Origin: Cheiracanthium punctorium
Taxonomy: Eukaryota > Arthropoda > Arachnida > Araneae > Cheiracanthiidae
Assembly (NCBI GenBank): GCA_038373885.1
Contig: JAWZYV010013028.1
Coordinates: forward strand, 124,001 to 188,000
Direction: 5' to 3'
DNA length: 64,000 nt
The position numbers and the translations under genes are program-made. The notes under the pieces are model-generated. The model searched no databases and had not been told where the DNA came from. It worked only from the letters and a program-made list of their open reading frames with translations. Of this stretch, positions 12,801-27,900 are shown piece after piece. Each line of letters starts with the position of its first letter. The first letter of the stretch is position 1.

Positions 12801-15800
12801 TGGTACGCAAACATCACAACCACATTCAGATTCTTATCCACCTTCCCAAACTGGTATCACTCCTGAAACCGGTTCCGATCCATCACAACCACAATCGGGC
12901 AGTTACCCCTCTCAACAACCAGGAAGTCCTTCCTCTGGCTCCTATCCATCACAACCGCACTCAGGATCGTATCCCTCTCAACAGCCGGGAAGTCCACACA
13001 CTGGTTCTTATCCATCCCAACCAAGCTCTGTGAGCGGTCGACCAGGAGAACCAGGTTCTGTGAGCACTCAACCAGGACAACCAGGCTCGTTCGGCACTCG
13101 TCCAGGACAGCCAGGTTCTGTAGGTACTCGACCAGGACAACCAGGCTCTGTGGGTACTCTGCCAGGACAACCGGGTTCTGTGGGTACTCGGCCAGGACAA
13201 CCAGGCTCTTTGGGTACTCGGCCCGGTCAGTCAGGCTCTGTAGGCACACAACCAGGACAAACAGGCTCCGTCGGCACTCGACCAGGGCAACCGTTTAATC
13301 CTCGAACGCCAGGCAGTGGTCAGCCAGGAACACTGGCACCAGCGCCGCTTCCACCGAGACGAACTACTTCGACAACCAGGGTACCAATATCTGTGACGGG
13401 CACTTCCGGTACGCCTAGCGAGGACAGTCGAAGAACCCTCTACGAAATTGTCGAAGATCCAGCCTTGCTCATCAGGGGACGTCCAGTACAGTTGACACGA
13501 ATATTTGAACTGTTTCACAAAGCAGGAATCGAGGATATTTTGACTGGTCCTGGTAAGTGGAGAGATTTTTATTGCGTTTTCATTAACCTTTTGAGAATAT
13601 TTGATACTGCTTCCGTACAAGAAAAGAATCAGGATAACATCTCAGAATCGGTACACATGTGTACCAATGTGAGCTTCCCTCTTTTCTTAATATCTTTTTT
13701 ATTCCTTCCTCTTTTGTCACCCCACTGGGAGAGGGAAAACTTATTGTTAGTGAATGTCCCTTCTCACACGTACAGCTATCAAATAAAAGATAGGGTACGC
13801 CCATCTTTCGAAAAACCTGGCTAAGAAAAGTATAAAATCCGCCAGTCAGTGGAAGAAATACAGTATAACTTCAATTATCCGAACTCCAACTATCCGCATC
13901 ACTGATTATCCGAATCACTTTCAGAATTTAATAAAAAAAAAATAAGACGGAAACGTACTGCGATTTGCAAAAGAATACTCATAAAACTGGTGTTAAAGGG
14001 TTAAAACTAGGAAAGTGGATGCATGGGGAAATCCACATATGTTAGGACTTAGGGATTCTAGGTTATGTGACTCTACGCACGATACTGATTTAGCTAGTTT
14101 AAGCGCAGTGCGAAGAATGATTTTCATTTACAGTACAGTAAGTACATACTGTACTAATGTACAGCACTTGTAAGCACACTTAACATGTAAGCGTGTTGAA
14201 TTTTCATTTAATTAATTAAAAGCTCTTTTTCTTTAAAAATAGCTTTTTCTCCCATTTTCAACATACATACACACAGTAGTTAATCAAAATACATATTAGA
14301 GCCTTTTTTCGGAAAAAAATTTAATTATCCGAATTTTTGATTATCCGAGTGGGGTCGGTCCCAATTTATTCGGATAATTGGAGGTCTACAATATATGAAA
14401 AATCTCGCCGTACGTAAGGGATGGAAAAAACTGCTTTTTTGTAATAAACTACAAATAGAACTACTTTCTGGCAAATGTAGTTAGTTACAACTACTTTTGG
14501 AATGCAGTCACTACTTCGATACTTTTCCACTCTTTAGAAGACAAATTTTGTTAAAAAATTCAATTTCATTTCAGATTTTAGGATATTGATATACTAGTTA
14601 GGGAAAACTATTACTATTCTATTTAGAAAAAACTATTACTTCAATGAACAACTACTGTTAATTCTTCAAGTATTGATGAAACTGATTAAGTTTTAATAAC
14701 TGTATAAGATCAGCTGAGGTCAATTTTTATGGTCTAAACTTGATTCATTTGGTTGGGCGCGTGCAATCCTTCTGGACACACTAATGTGTGTGTCACATAA
14801 TTGTATGTGTGTGTGTGTGTGGGGGGGTCTTTCATGTATCAACTTTAGTTCTATGCTCGGAAGAAAGAGCAATCGCACCACGTGATCAATCGCCCGATGC
14901 GATGACGTGACAAAAGTAACGTTAAAAGCAGTTTCCAAAATGCACTACATGATTTTTTGCTAACTACTAATTTTTTTTGCAGCGAACTACATTACATTTT
15001 TTTTTTTTTTAAATAGCTGCTCGCTACACTACAAACTACAAAAAAGTAGCGACTATTATAGTTTCTCTACTTGTAATACGTTACTTCCCATCCCTGCCGT
15101 ACATATAAGGTTAAACGTTTTTGATTCAGCTCAGAGGTAGGTTTCCCGTGAAACTTTTTGAAATAACATTATATATAGCCAATTAAAAAAACTGTTCCAT
15201 ATGAGGTAAAAAAATATTCAAGAAACTTTTTGTAACAGCAAACGAATTTCTAAAAGTCAATGATATCTGAATTCTTATACAAGCCTTCCGATCCAACGAG
15301 TATAATTCGTTTCCCTTTTGTTTGCTTATTCTCTATTCAGTGGCATATCCGAGCAAATATAAATAAATTAATAGAACCATTCCATTTCCCGCTGTTTCAT
15401 TTCCTTCGCCATTTAATTTTTCAGAATTATGAAATCCGGCAATTTTAATACTTTGCAAAGTCAGATTAAGCTAGCTTGTTGTTATTTTATGGGTTAACTT
15501 CAGACTACATATCGACAAACTATTTTTCAGGGCCAACTACCGTCTTCCTGCCGTCAGATGATGCGTTTGCATTGCTGCCTCAGGGTGTCATCGAGCAACT
15601 CGAAGAAAATCCAGAACTTCTGAGGCAAGTTCTTTTGTTCCATGTGACGCAGTCTGAAATCCTTCCAAGTGCTCAGCCCGAGAGCTACTCCGTGCCATCA
15701 CTAGAAGGAAACCAACTTCTTGTCACCATGCTCAACGGAGGAAGGGTGAGTGCTAGAAATTATAAGCATTGCAAAATTCAATTTTGTGTGAAGTTGATAA

Positions 15801-18800
15801 CATTGATCGTATGTTGTGAAAAATTCATGAAATCTCTCGCAATTTATTCCAGAAAAATCCGAAATCAATTGCGAATTTGATTGCGTGATATGAATTCAAT
15901 TGAGTAATGCTAAGCTACTGCGTAATACTAATGCAGAGAAACAAGCATTACAGGCACCATTAATAAAATAGCGCCAAATGTCTCAAATGTCGCCAACCTT
16001 GCTGACATTTTGGCGAAATACGGCTAAATTTGGCGTGAAAAATAAGTGTCTAAAAGTGAGTCAGTTAAGCTCTAACACCAATATCTCTCGAGAATTCGAG
16101 AAAGCCCTATGTTAAACAATGGAGGCACCCAAAATTCCCTATCTCGCGTTCTAGTTAACAGGTTTTGATAAAACAAAATGCAAAATTTTATTATTTGAAG
16201 TGTAGAATACGAATTTTAGACTTTATTTAACATTTGAAGGGCAGAACAACCTAGAAGTTTCGTAACAGTACTTTCCTTTTTTTTTTTTTCCCAATGGGCA
16301 GGCACTGGTCACAAGCCTTTTGCCATCAACGGCCCTAGTTACTGTCCATTTTATTATGGTAGCACCCAGTGGGCGGACAGCACTACCCCCTATGAAGGGA
16401 CGGACAAGTTAACATCCATGCCCAAGCCGGGATTCGAACCCGGACCCACGGCGTGATAGAATGGTTCTCTAGCCACTACACCACTTGGGCGGCTACAGTA
16501 CTTTCCTTACAGTACTTTCCTTACATGGTGCATATTTGGAAAATAAAAAGTAAAAAAGAAGAGAGATTAACTCGACTGTTCGAGCCTCGTCAGGGGGAGA
16601 CCCCCCCTGAACCCCCCTTAATTTTTTAGTTTCATTATTGCCATATTAAAACGATATTAATTTACTATGTCATTTTATCTCGCATCTTTCGTGTGTTTCG
16701 CCTGGTAACCCTATGTTGAAATTTTTATGATTGTAACCTAGTTATAGAAAAATACATGTGATGTATATTCTAGCGTTTACGAAATATTGTAACAATAGAT
16801 TAAAGCTGTTGTGAACTAATAGTGCTTAAATATAAATGCAACTTTACGGAGCTTATAGAAATTGGCGGTTTACGTTATTGGAACATTTTATTTTATCTAC
16901 ACATTGTTGCCACATTCTCATATAACATTTACAAAACGGATGAAATTTTTAAACTATCATTTTATCAAATAAATGCAACCTTACGGAGCTTATGGAAATC
17001 GGTGGATTACGTAACACATACTAACATTTTCAGAGGACATTTATTCTTACTTTTATGTCACATTTTCGTAACGCATTTTCGTGTCTCATTTTTATGTCGC
17101 ATTTTCAACAAAGGGGTGAGAGATAAAAGGACATAGTCATTAATAGAACTATGTCATGTGTATTTGAATACTAAGTTGCTTACTGACCATTGTAATACGG
17201 ACCGGTTAATACGGATTAAAAAAATGGCCATTCTTAGAAATCTCCGTTAAATAGATTCCAGTGTGGTGTATACTTACAATATATTGACTCACATATAAAT
17301 ACACGACTTTCATTTAAAATTTTAACAACATGAATTAAAAAATATTTTTACAACATTTATGGATTATATTTTAATTTATTCAGCTGATATTCATAAGTGG
17401 TGCCAAAGCTGTCGCAGTCACCCGAGCCAATAACGGAATTTTCTACGTCATTAACCAGCTTCTTTATCCGTTGCCGCATCACGATATTGTGGGGGCAATA
17501 CAGACAAGACCTGACTTGACCACTCTGGCATACCTGCTACCGTTGAGCGGACTAGAAGATATGCTTAGAGGTAAGTTCCACAAAAAAATTTCTGCAAAAC
17601 TAAAACTATTTTTAATAGACTTCAAAAAGGAGGAGGTTATCGATTTGTCAATATATACTGTAGAATCTTCCTATAATGAAGTCTCCCTGCAACGAAATTT
17701 TTAATTGGAGCGTAACTCTAAGTCTTAAATAGCATTAAAAATATTCTCCATATAACGAAGACCTTGTCTCCATAGAGTGAATTTTTTCAGATTTAAGATG
17801 TTTTGACAATTTTGGAGATAATTTCTAATTTTTGGACAGACCACTTAATGGAAGTGTAGCACATGACCTTCCCGATCTTTTAGAAGTTTATGCAGAACTC
17901 TTAACTTTGTCATATCCTACAGATGAAGAGATTTTGAATAGTGTAATAGACAAAAATGAAATGCAGACAAAAATATAAGTGAACTACATATTTATTCTCT
18001 TAATTCGTGAATTGTCTTTACTTTTGAACATTTCATTTATGCAATGAGAGGAAAAAAAAAAAAAAAAAAACGTAAGTTTAGCAGATTTATAATTTATACT
18101 AATTTATTTTTAACTGAAAGTCATTAAATACTTTTAAACATCGAATTAACTAAAAAGTTTGTAATATTTGCTGGAATAACTGCAAAGATCTCTAATCTCT
18201 GTACAACGAAATTTTCTCTATAGCGAATTTTTTAACTTAAACCAAATGAGTTCGTTATAGGAAGATTCTACAGTATATGCACTGTATATGTGTTTAGCGA
18301 TAATTTTTTTTTACTATTTCAACCAATATTGACAATTCTTTTTATTTTATTCAAAAGGGGGAACTTTATGTGTGGTCTATATTAATAGTGTCAAAAAATC
18401 AAACATTGGCGCAACAGTCCCTCTGCGGGGCCAAGGCCTGCGCTGCCCAACCGCGCCTTCGCGACCATAGGCTCTGGGATGCGGATGCATATGGCTCGGC
18501 CAGGTGGTCAGCCTGACGCGAAGCCCCCAGTGTTTGACCCCAAGCAAGCTTGGTCCTCATTTTATCGACCCACTCAAGGGATGAAAGGCTGAAATATTAA
18601 TAATGTGGTTGATATTAATTTGGTCAAGGTCTGATGGTATTTTCATTCAGAAAATAGGAAAAATCCGTATTTTCAAACCACTGCTAGTAAAGAGGAGGCA
18701 GTTGTAAGTTGAAAGTCATCAAGGCTGGCCACAATCGGCAATTTATCATCAAGTTTTACGATAAAAGAAAAAGAAATTCCTAAACGGAATTCAGATTGTC

Positions 18801-21800
18801 AGTATCTTCTATATTTGGCGAGAAATTGCTGCTGTCTACTATTTTACAATGTGAATAATTGTTCGTTATAGTGAAGTAATTCTGACGAAGTAATTAAAGA
18901 CTGATTTCTTTTCTTTTCTTTTTTAATCATACTACTTAAAATATTTAACTAATATATTATTATCTCTTACTTCGAAATCACAGTTAATGCCATCATTCGA
19001 TGTAACTGCCTGTAGCACGGCAGTAGAACGAATTATCAATCGCATGACAAAGAGCGGAAGAATTTCTTTAACCCTTTTAGGCGCACACCTTTCCCAATGC
19101 TGAAAAAAGGGCAGCCATTGCCGTCGCTCGACTTAACTACCAGCAAGATGGCGGACGATCGAAACGTTCATCGCGTGCCACAGATCTAGAGACCCTCTTT
19201 TGACGCAGCTGCCTGTGCCGGCAAAGCCAGCTGCGTCAAAAAAGGGTCTCTAGATCTGTGGCACGCGTTGAACGTTTCGATCGTCCGCTATCTTGCTGGC
19301 AGTAGGGCTGGACGATATTGGAATTTGAAATATCGATATCGATACCATCTTATATCGCGATATCACGATATATCGATATTTTTCACACTTAATTTTAGTA
19401 CTTTTGAAATGTAAGCAATCCAATAAACAAACCGTAAAACCACTTGCTATATTCAAAAATTAATTAAAATAGATTTTAATGAGTAATTGTTGGTATTTTA
19501 TTTAATTAAATTAATATATGAAGGGTGTAGAACGACTTTACAATAAAATTTTGCTTCTGAGAAAAACGACTTCGAGGGCCCGCAGTAAAGTGGTTTTCCC
19601 CATTATACCAAAACTTGACCCATTATACCATAGCTTGTTTTTTTTTTTTTCTTAATAGTGTTTCTATCCCCAAAAAAATTCAAGCGGTGGTAGTGCTCAT
19701 TCAAAGCTAGAAGATGGCACCACTATCTCATTTTCGAAAAAAAAGGCTGTAAAGTGGTTTTACCCCTGGACCCTTCATATATCTCAGTTCATATCATTTA
19801 ATGGCAGATTAATATAAACATAGTTTGAAAAGTTTTAGTTTTTTAAAAAAACTGTATACATACAAATACTGTCATCAAAATCTGAACTCGCCGTGAACAA
19901 GAAAAAAAAAAAATTCAACTGTTTCCAATTGAATGAAATATGCCGACCGACAGCTATATATTTGCAGGCTCCATACGAATCCCACAAAGTTCTTTATTCG
20001 GTATTGTAATCGGACTCGGGAATGCTTGATTGACGTGTTAGTTTTTAGTAGCGTTGATCACTGCTGGAAAACTGACAGAAATCGGTTTCGGTATTTTTTT
20101 TAACCTGCGGCCGCTATTTTTGAAACTTTACCGTTTTCCAGATTTCACTGAAATGAAAAGGGGAAGATCGAATTTATTATGCTGGAATAAATCAGATAGT
20201 TCGGTAAATGTTGATTTTTGGCCCAGCCCTATGCCAACATGTGGAAATTTGCTCTGGGACGGTTTGCAGGCTTTGGAGAAGCCGTCGGAAGGCGGTTCAA
20301 GTAAAGCTAGTGTTTAAACCGCCCGAAATGAAAATACCGGGGAGCTTCGTATGACCCCCCTGAGCCTGTAAGATTAAAAGGTTAAGTTTGGTGTCAAAGC
20401 ATTCGAAATTTTATGTATCGACGGGGTTGTACTGTCTAGGGGGGAGGGGGTCGAGAATCAATAAACAAGCGCTCCGATGGATATTTTCCGAGATATACGT
20501 TAATTAATTATGGTAATTGGACTAATTAACCATGATTGAGGCTTAAAAGGACTGCAAACATGTAGAAATTGGCTCTGGGACGGTTTCCAGGCTTTGGAGA
20601 TGCCGCCGGAGGAGGCAAGCGTTTCAAATGCCCAAATTGAAAATACAGGGGAGCTTCGTATGACCCCCTGGGCTTGTAAGATTAAAAGGTTAAGTTTGGT
20701 GTCAAGCATTCGAAATTTTATCTATCGATGGGGGTGTTAAGTCTAGGGGGGGGTCGAGAATCAATAAAGACGCGCTCCGATCGATAGTTTCCGAGATATG
20801 CCGTAATTAATTATGGTGATTAGGCTAATAAACCATGGAGCTGTTTTTTCCGCGATCCGGTATCGTCATCAACGGAAAGAAAGCAGTAGCAAAAGCATCA
20901 CAAGCTGGTATTGATCTCCGGATTTTCTTATCGCCGGCCTGTATTTTTTACCTTTATCGAATTCGAGATTTCACTGAAATGAAATTGGGAATATCGGATA
21001 TCTGATGTTGAAATAAAACCGATATGTCGGTATTTATCGATTTTTGGCCCAGCCCTGGCTGGCAGTTAAGTCGAGCGATGGCAACGGCTGCCCTTTTTTC
21101 AGCATTGGGCAATCTATCCAGCTGTTCTCGCATTCTTCCATTTTTCAGCAGATGTCAGTGCTGTTAAAAATAATCGTGACAATTTTTTTACGTGAAATGG
21201 CGTGCTAAAAAGTGAAGGATTCTCGTGGGGCTATGCCACCCGCAACTATTTTTATAGAAATCAAATCTATTCTTCGTGACTGGCAACAGTCAAAACGTCA
21301 GAGTTTGGTGTTCCCAGAGCCGGAACATTGCGCGTTAAAGGGTTAACACAGGTAGTTGTGTGTCACGCGATTGGCGATTGGTTCGACTGCCATGCTGATT
21401 GTAGTTAAATCAAATGATGGCAACGAATGCACTTTTTCAGCATTAGGTCCGTTTGGGCAGTCTGTCCAGCTGTCTTGTATACTGATGACGTTCGTCCTGG
21501 TGTTTATTTGATTAAGCATTGCGCGATATTCATTTATGTTTAATAATGTTCATTCCCAGTGGAATCATTTCGAAAATAAATATAAATAATAAAAACTTTC
21601 ATTTAAAAAACGCATTTAATGAAACATTATCTTCATAAAACTTGCTTAGATTAATTAACATGTTCGTCTTAAGCAATTTTATGTAATTTCTCAGGAAAGG
21701 TAATTTTTTCTGGGAATACTAAGTATGTAATTAGAAAAAAAAATTCTGTACAATCTTCTTTCTATAGATTGACGCTATCATCTCTATTAAAATAATGTCA

Positions 21801-21935
21801 CACTTAATGATACCAATTTTGAAAACCAGCGCGTATGAATATTGAAAGTAGTTGATAATTACAGTGAAATATCTCCATATCAGTGAATATTTCAAATCAT
21901 TATTTTTAACAATTAAATAGAATTACTTTTCTCTA

Positions 21936-21989
<54 letters not shown>

Positions 21990-24900
21990 TTCTCTAATTG
22001 CGCTTATTAAGAAAAAGTCTAATGCTTTCATTCCAATTAGATATGTTTTTTCAAGAACCAGAATAGCTGTGTTATTCTGGTGTCTCTGCTAATTGAACGG
22101 TGAACATTCGATAAATAATTATTAAATATCTAAAACTTCTTCAGTGTTTAGAGATAAAATGCAATTAGGAAAACAAGAGTAGATATAGAGATAATTATCT
22201 TGACTCGGAGAAAAATAACTTTTAAAAGTTGTTAAAGTATTTTTCAATGTAGCATTTTATTCCTCTGTAATGGTCTTATGTAAAGAAAAACAATTTTTAG
22301 CACTAGAATATTTCATTCACTTCAGGTTTTTCTGTCGAAATATTTTTCTCTATCGGCATATCTCTAAAACCGGGCGTCCCAAAATGACCGACGATTTGAA
22401 AAAACAATTTAAAAAAAAAGCGGAAAGTGATAGAAATGTGCGGTTTGCTGCATTCTGCTTAGAGAATCGGGGAATTTATTATTATCAATTTTCAAAATTA
22501 TCTACAAATGTCATCAACAGATGGCGCTGCTGACTAGGGAAAACTATAAAACAATGTTTTTATAATAACCACCATTGCAGCAACAATGTGACGCAGTCTG
22601 AGGATAAATTTACAAACGCCCTTGCAAACATTTGAATAGGAATGCTCTGACAAGCAGCATAGTTGTATAATTGTGGATTGCATAGTTGTATAATTGTGGT
22701 CTTAGCATCCTCCCCAACAAAAAATAAATAAATAATAAAATCGCACAGCGTCAAATCTGGCAGGTAGTGAGGCCAATACATTTTACTTTACCTATGCTTT
22801 TCGTAGACCAAAGGGAATGTAATGTTTGCCTGACCGTTACTGACATCGAATTTCCTTTGAAAACTGCGCCTCGTTTCAACAAAAATGTGGTCCATGTGCT
22901 GAAACTCCAAAAACGATAAAAATACGCTGTTCCAGTGAATAAACCATTTTCGAGACATACGCTAGGATGTAGAAATAATACCGATCTGAATGGACTGGAT
23001 GCGTACCGAATGGCAGCGCCTTCTACTGACGAGATTTGTAACTAATTTTGAAAATTGGTAAGAATATATTCCCTGGTTCACTAAGCAGAATGCAGAGAAC
23101 CGCACGTTTCTATTGCCTTCCGTTTTTCTTTAACTGGTTTTTCAAACCGTAGGGTTTTTTTGGGGACGCCTGGTTGACACGGAACTAAAGTGTGTTACCA
23201 CCTTTTTTGGAATACCCTGTATATCACAAGGGAATAAGAATGTCAAGTCACTCGTCTAATAGAAATAGTTACTGTCACTGTCTCCTAATTTTGTCCCAAG
23301 GGCTGCTCCAGGCTGACTAGGTAAAAGGTCATTTTCGTAGGAGGCCAATAGACATTTTATATGAGTCTATAAAATGTTCAAAGACAATTAATGCGAATCG
23401 AATGTGAATGAACTCATTGAAGCACTTTTCGATGTCTTCACAACGAGGCAAAATAGAGCTTGCCTTGGTCAACACCCTGGTTCAACGAGACCGACGATTA
23501 TTTATGAAAATTTGTTTTTATTATAACGCGTACATTGAAGTCCCTGTATTAATTGAAAGCTAGAAGAATTAATTTCATGCAAAGAATACACCGGAAATCA
23601 AATAGCTCTTCCTACAAAAAGGCACATGCGATGTAAGAAAGAAAAATTGGAGGGTTAAGGGGAGGACCCCTCACAGGAGCCACTTTAGTTTTGATCACTA
23701 CATGTGATAATCTGACACCCCCCCCCAGCGTTTAGATTTTAATATTGTTGTTGCTGTCGTTTCTAATGCCTTCTGGCAAACGCGGAGCGGTGTCAGATCC
23801 TCCGTATAAGACGGCGGTGGGCGGTAGGGGGCGGCTTCCGTGTTAATGAGACCCAGTGGGAGGAAGTCTGACTTCTCTCGCGGTGTCTTATTTTCGGACC
23901 AATTTCAGATAAGGGACCAACCACCTGAAATCGGCACCCGCCAGAGGTATCGTCACGGCGGATTTTACGTGCACCAGCTTCCATTAACGTACACGGTTCC
24001 ACAGCATTCCAGGCGAGAGAGGAGTTCACCCTCCCAAGCACTCGCGAAACCGGATGCTGCTTCACTTGCCGTGTTCTTACGGGAACGGAGTTTAGTGACT
24101 AGGCCACTGCAGGACCTTTCAATAGTTTAATCGTATAACAAAATTAGTTCCTCCTCTTACAGTGTCAAACTCCTACAAATGAAAAATCCATTATTATTTG
24201 GTAGTGTGAAATTTGGTAGAATGTTAAGTTGCCACTCATAAAATAAAAGAGTCTAGTTTTTCCAAAATTTTGAATAGGTTTCGAGATTTTGTGAAAATTG
24301 TTAAATTTTTGTTCGCACACCACTTACAAACTGGTAAACCGAAAGAAAAGAAATCTGGTAGTATGGTAACTATTATTTACATTTTGCACATTTGCGAGAT
24401 TAAATTTTGTGTATTTTGTGTTTTGCAGGTCAAACTCCTTACACTCTGCTGGCTCCGACCGACAACGCATTTGCTCAGTTACCGCAAGCTGTGTATGATG
24501 AGCTGACAAGAAACACTACAGCTTTACAAGGTATGTTAAAATTGCTTATTTCAAAATAACATGCTTATATTTTATACATTAACAGTGGAACAGTGGTGTT
24601 ATCATGAATGCCAACCTTATACATCCAGCATAGCCGTCTAATATGTCTGCGCGTGCGCAAATCTAAAGGGTTACCAATATATCAGTAAATATCCACGTGA
24701 TACATCCTTGGTTACCGCACTACACATGTGTTGGCCATATGATGCGCTGATCACCGTATAGATGTCTACGTCAGAAACCACAGCTCCGGTGGACTATTTT
24801 CCCCTACAATAACACCAAAAAAAAAGTCTCAAGCTGGCTTCCTATATATATATATGTAAACGTGTGTGGGATAAGGGAGTGAAAAATATACATTTTGTAT

Positions 24901-27900
24901 GGCAAAAAGTCCTCATGGGGGGTGGGGTGTTATGACCCTCCCCTCTTGGCTACGCCACTGCAACTGGGAGACAATGGCTAAGAGAAGAGTTAAATGGAGT
25001 AAGATTCTTAAGAAGGCTCTGGCCTTTCCCAGGCTGTCATTTTAACAAAAAAAAGCCGAAAAAAAATTTATACGTATTTAAGTAAAACAATTCAAAGCAC
25101 AAATTTATTACATTTTTTCTATCGTGATAAACAGAGAAAATCCGTATAAAAAAATATTATAATTTATCTTACTACTGAATTTATATTAAAACAGTAACAT
25201 GTGGTTCAATTAACCTTCTGATCATCAATTAAAGGACCTCAGACTATTGAGTATTAACGAGATCAGACTATAATTTAAAAACAGGAGCAGCTATCTAGTG
25301 TGACATAGCTCATTTTAAATTGTTGATTAATATTAACACCCTCTAAGTGTACAAACAATGCCGGCCATAACTTCTACAGCTATCCCTAGAAAAACAAAAA
25401 GAAAATCGCAAATATTTTTAGCTCTTCGGTACACATAAATAATGATTTGTTTTATATCAACCAAAATGGAATATCAAATATTCTTCAACGGCGTACAAGT
25501 ATCATATTTTGAAGAAGGATATAATGTTCTTTTTTCAAAATGAACTAATTTACCTATCTGTAAAATTTTTAAATAGTTATTATTGTTTCATTCCGATTAT
25601 AGAACAGTTTAATATTTATGAACCTGTCAGCATGGGCTAAAATCAACTTGGAAAATACGCTTTTGGAAATGCATTTGTTATTTTATCATTAGATTTTCCC
25701 ATTGTTCCTTTCATTTTATGCTATACCACTGATGAATATTATATCAGAGGTAAAGAAAATAAATATTTAATTTTGTAATGCGATACCCCTGATACATAGT
25801 ATTCGTTGAAAAATTAAAAAATTAAAAAAAAAAAAAAAGAAGGCAAGCAAATTCATTTAACTCTCTTCCAAATTTAAATTACAAATAATGCAACATATTT
25901 AAAATATATTGGAGAAAAAAACATCAATCTCTTCCCCACATGCTGTTGCCAGATTACACAAAAGTAAATTAAAATAAATTAAATTAGCGTATCTCCTTTC
26001 ATTCTTTTGGAGAAAACAGTCGCCTGCTTTGCATCAAATGTTATTTATCTCTGGTTTTTCACGCCTTGAATTTAATATCGCTGTCTTTTTTCAGATAATT
26101 GAATGATGCAATTGGAAAAAAATTCGGAGTTTTATAAGGCGAAAATATCTTCTCCACCGAAGTCATTTTATTTGTTTTGAAACTGATTTTTCGAGATACA
26201 ATTTATTTATTTCTTCTCTTGTTTAAAAAAAAAATCGAAAGAAAAAGTCAAAAAGCATTTCATTTATTGAGGTGTATTTAATTGAAAAAGACCGTTTCCG
26301 AATAGAAAATTTCTAAAAAAATTATTCTTCAACAAATTGAAAATCATATTTTCACATGAATTGAAAACACACCTTCATATAAATTCTATAACAGCTCAAT
26401 TTTATATAAGGCAGATGCTGCTCTCACATCTTAAAATTACTTGACATTAACTAATTTAATTAAAAATATGTGCCAGGATTTTCTCTTTTTCCTAAAATTG
26501 TTAACGTATTCTGAGATTTTGAGAAAAATATGTAAATTTTTGTTCACGCTTTGTTTGAAGTAAATGATATGAAATTTGGTCGTATATTAAATAGCCACTC
26601 ATTTTAAAATAAAAGAGTCTAGTTTTTCAAATTTTTGAATAGGTTTTGAGATTTTGTGAAAATTATTATGTATTAAAGCTTCGCAAGTTCGTGCATCACT
26701 TACAAACTGGTAAACTGAAGGAAAAGGAATCTTATCCTATGGTAATTGTTAACTCATTTTAAACCCTATTTTTTTCTCAAAATATTAATTAAGTTTCCTG
26801 ATAGTATATTTTCGTTCAGGAGTAGTATGTAATGAAGATTGCCAAAATTAGCATATTGGTAAAAGTATAGAAAGCGAAGTTATAACTTCTGTGTCTTATT
26901 AAAAGATTACAGGTTAACAAATAGCTGAGAGAAATTGTCAGTAGAGAAAATATTTTATTTTTTAAATTAACTTTTTATTTTTGTGGAATGAACTTTTAAT
27001 GTCAAGAGGTCATTCCTAGTCTGTAATTAAATTCTGTTTGTTGCTGTTGTGGGATTAAGGCCAATTATTACCTACACGAGGGATCTAGGCCTGTGGGTGA
27101 GGTGCCCTCCGTGGGGGGTTATCTTAGGGGTCCTAACTCGTATTAAATTCTATTTGATTCACTGTACATATTTTAATATTGTGCCTCAAGGAAATTTTGT
27201 ACAATTTTCACAAAATCTAAAAAAAGCAACTAAACAAACAAAATCGACAAAAAGTGTTTAAGTTTAAAGCCCAACTATTATATCACCTCCAGACGCTTTA
27301 AAGCACATGTATGCAACGTCCGTCATGCGGGCCGGAAGTGGCCCGCCACGGCTTTTGATCCGGAACATATCAAAATCCGTATAAAACCCATATAAATCAC
27401 AATTATACGGCCCGCAGCTTCGCTAATATCCTGAAGTTTGGCCCGCAACTTCGCTAACATCCTATAGTTTGGCCCGCAACTTTTCAAAGGTTGCCCATAC
27501 ATGCTTTAAAGTAACACCCCCCCCCCCAAAAAAAAAAAACCTGCAACTTTTGCTAAATTTTTAAAATTTATTTAAATTTTTGAAAAAAAATGAAACTTCA
27601 GTTTCAGTCATTGCTGATCATGTTACCAAATTTCATTCTATTCTTTTAAGTCGTTTTTGAGGAATGCGAGAACAAACATTTACACTCTTTTCACAAAATC
27701 TCAAAATCTATAAAATATTTAAAACAATTTTGCCATCCATAGTCTAAATTAACTTGCTATCTAAAATAATTCCAAATTTCATTCTATTTCATTCCCATTT
27801 TTCAGGAGTAGAATAAACATTTAATGAATTTTCACTAGATCTCAAAATTTATCAAACTTTTTGTAATACTTTTACGCCTATAGTTTAATGGCCATCTATA

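Larger units (their letters stand above)
19072..21342. mobile_element. piggyBac-type MITE, family 1, copy 2, split by a hAT insertion
   Basis: Perfect TTAA at 19068-19071 and 21343-21346. The left part is 19072-19302 and the right part 21066-21342. A 1.75-kb hAT-type element with its 8-bp duplication sits between them inside the right arm of the hairpin. Removing it restores a ~500-bp element like copy 1. Confidence 0.9.

Noticed and set aside
13039..13299. Collagen-like segment
   Set aside because: RPGQPGSVGT looks collagen-like but glycine is not at every third position, so no triple helix is expected.
27049..27261. 70-codon frame starting MGLRPIITYTRDLG
   Set aside because: Lies inside the interspersed AT-rich repeat, with no homology recognised.
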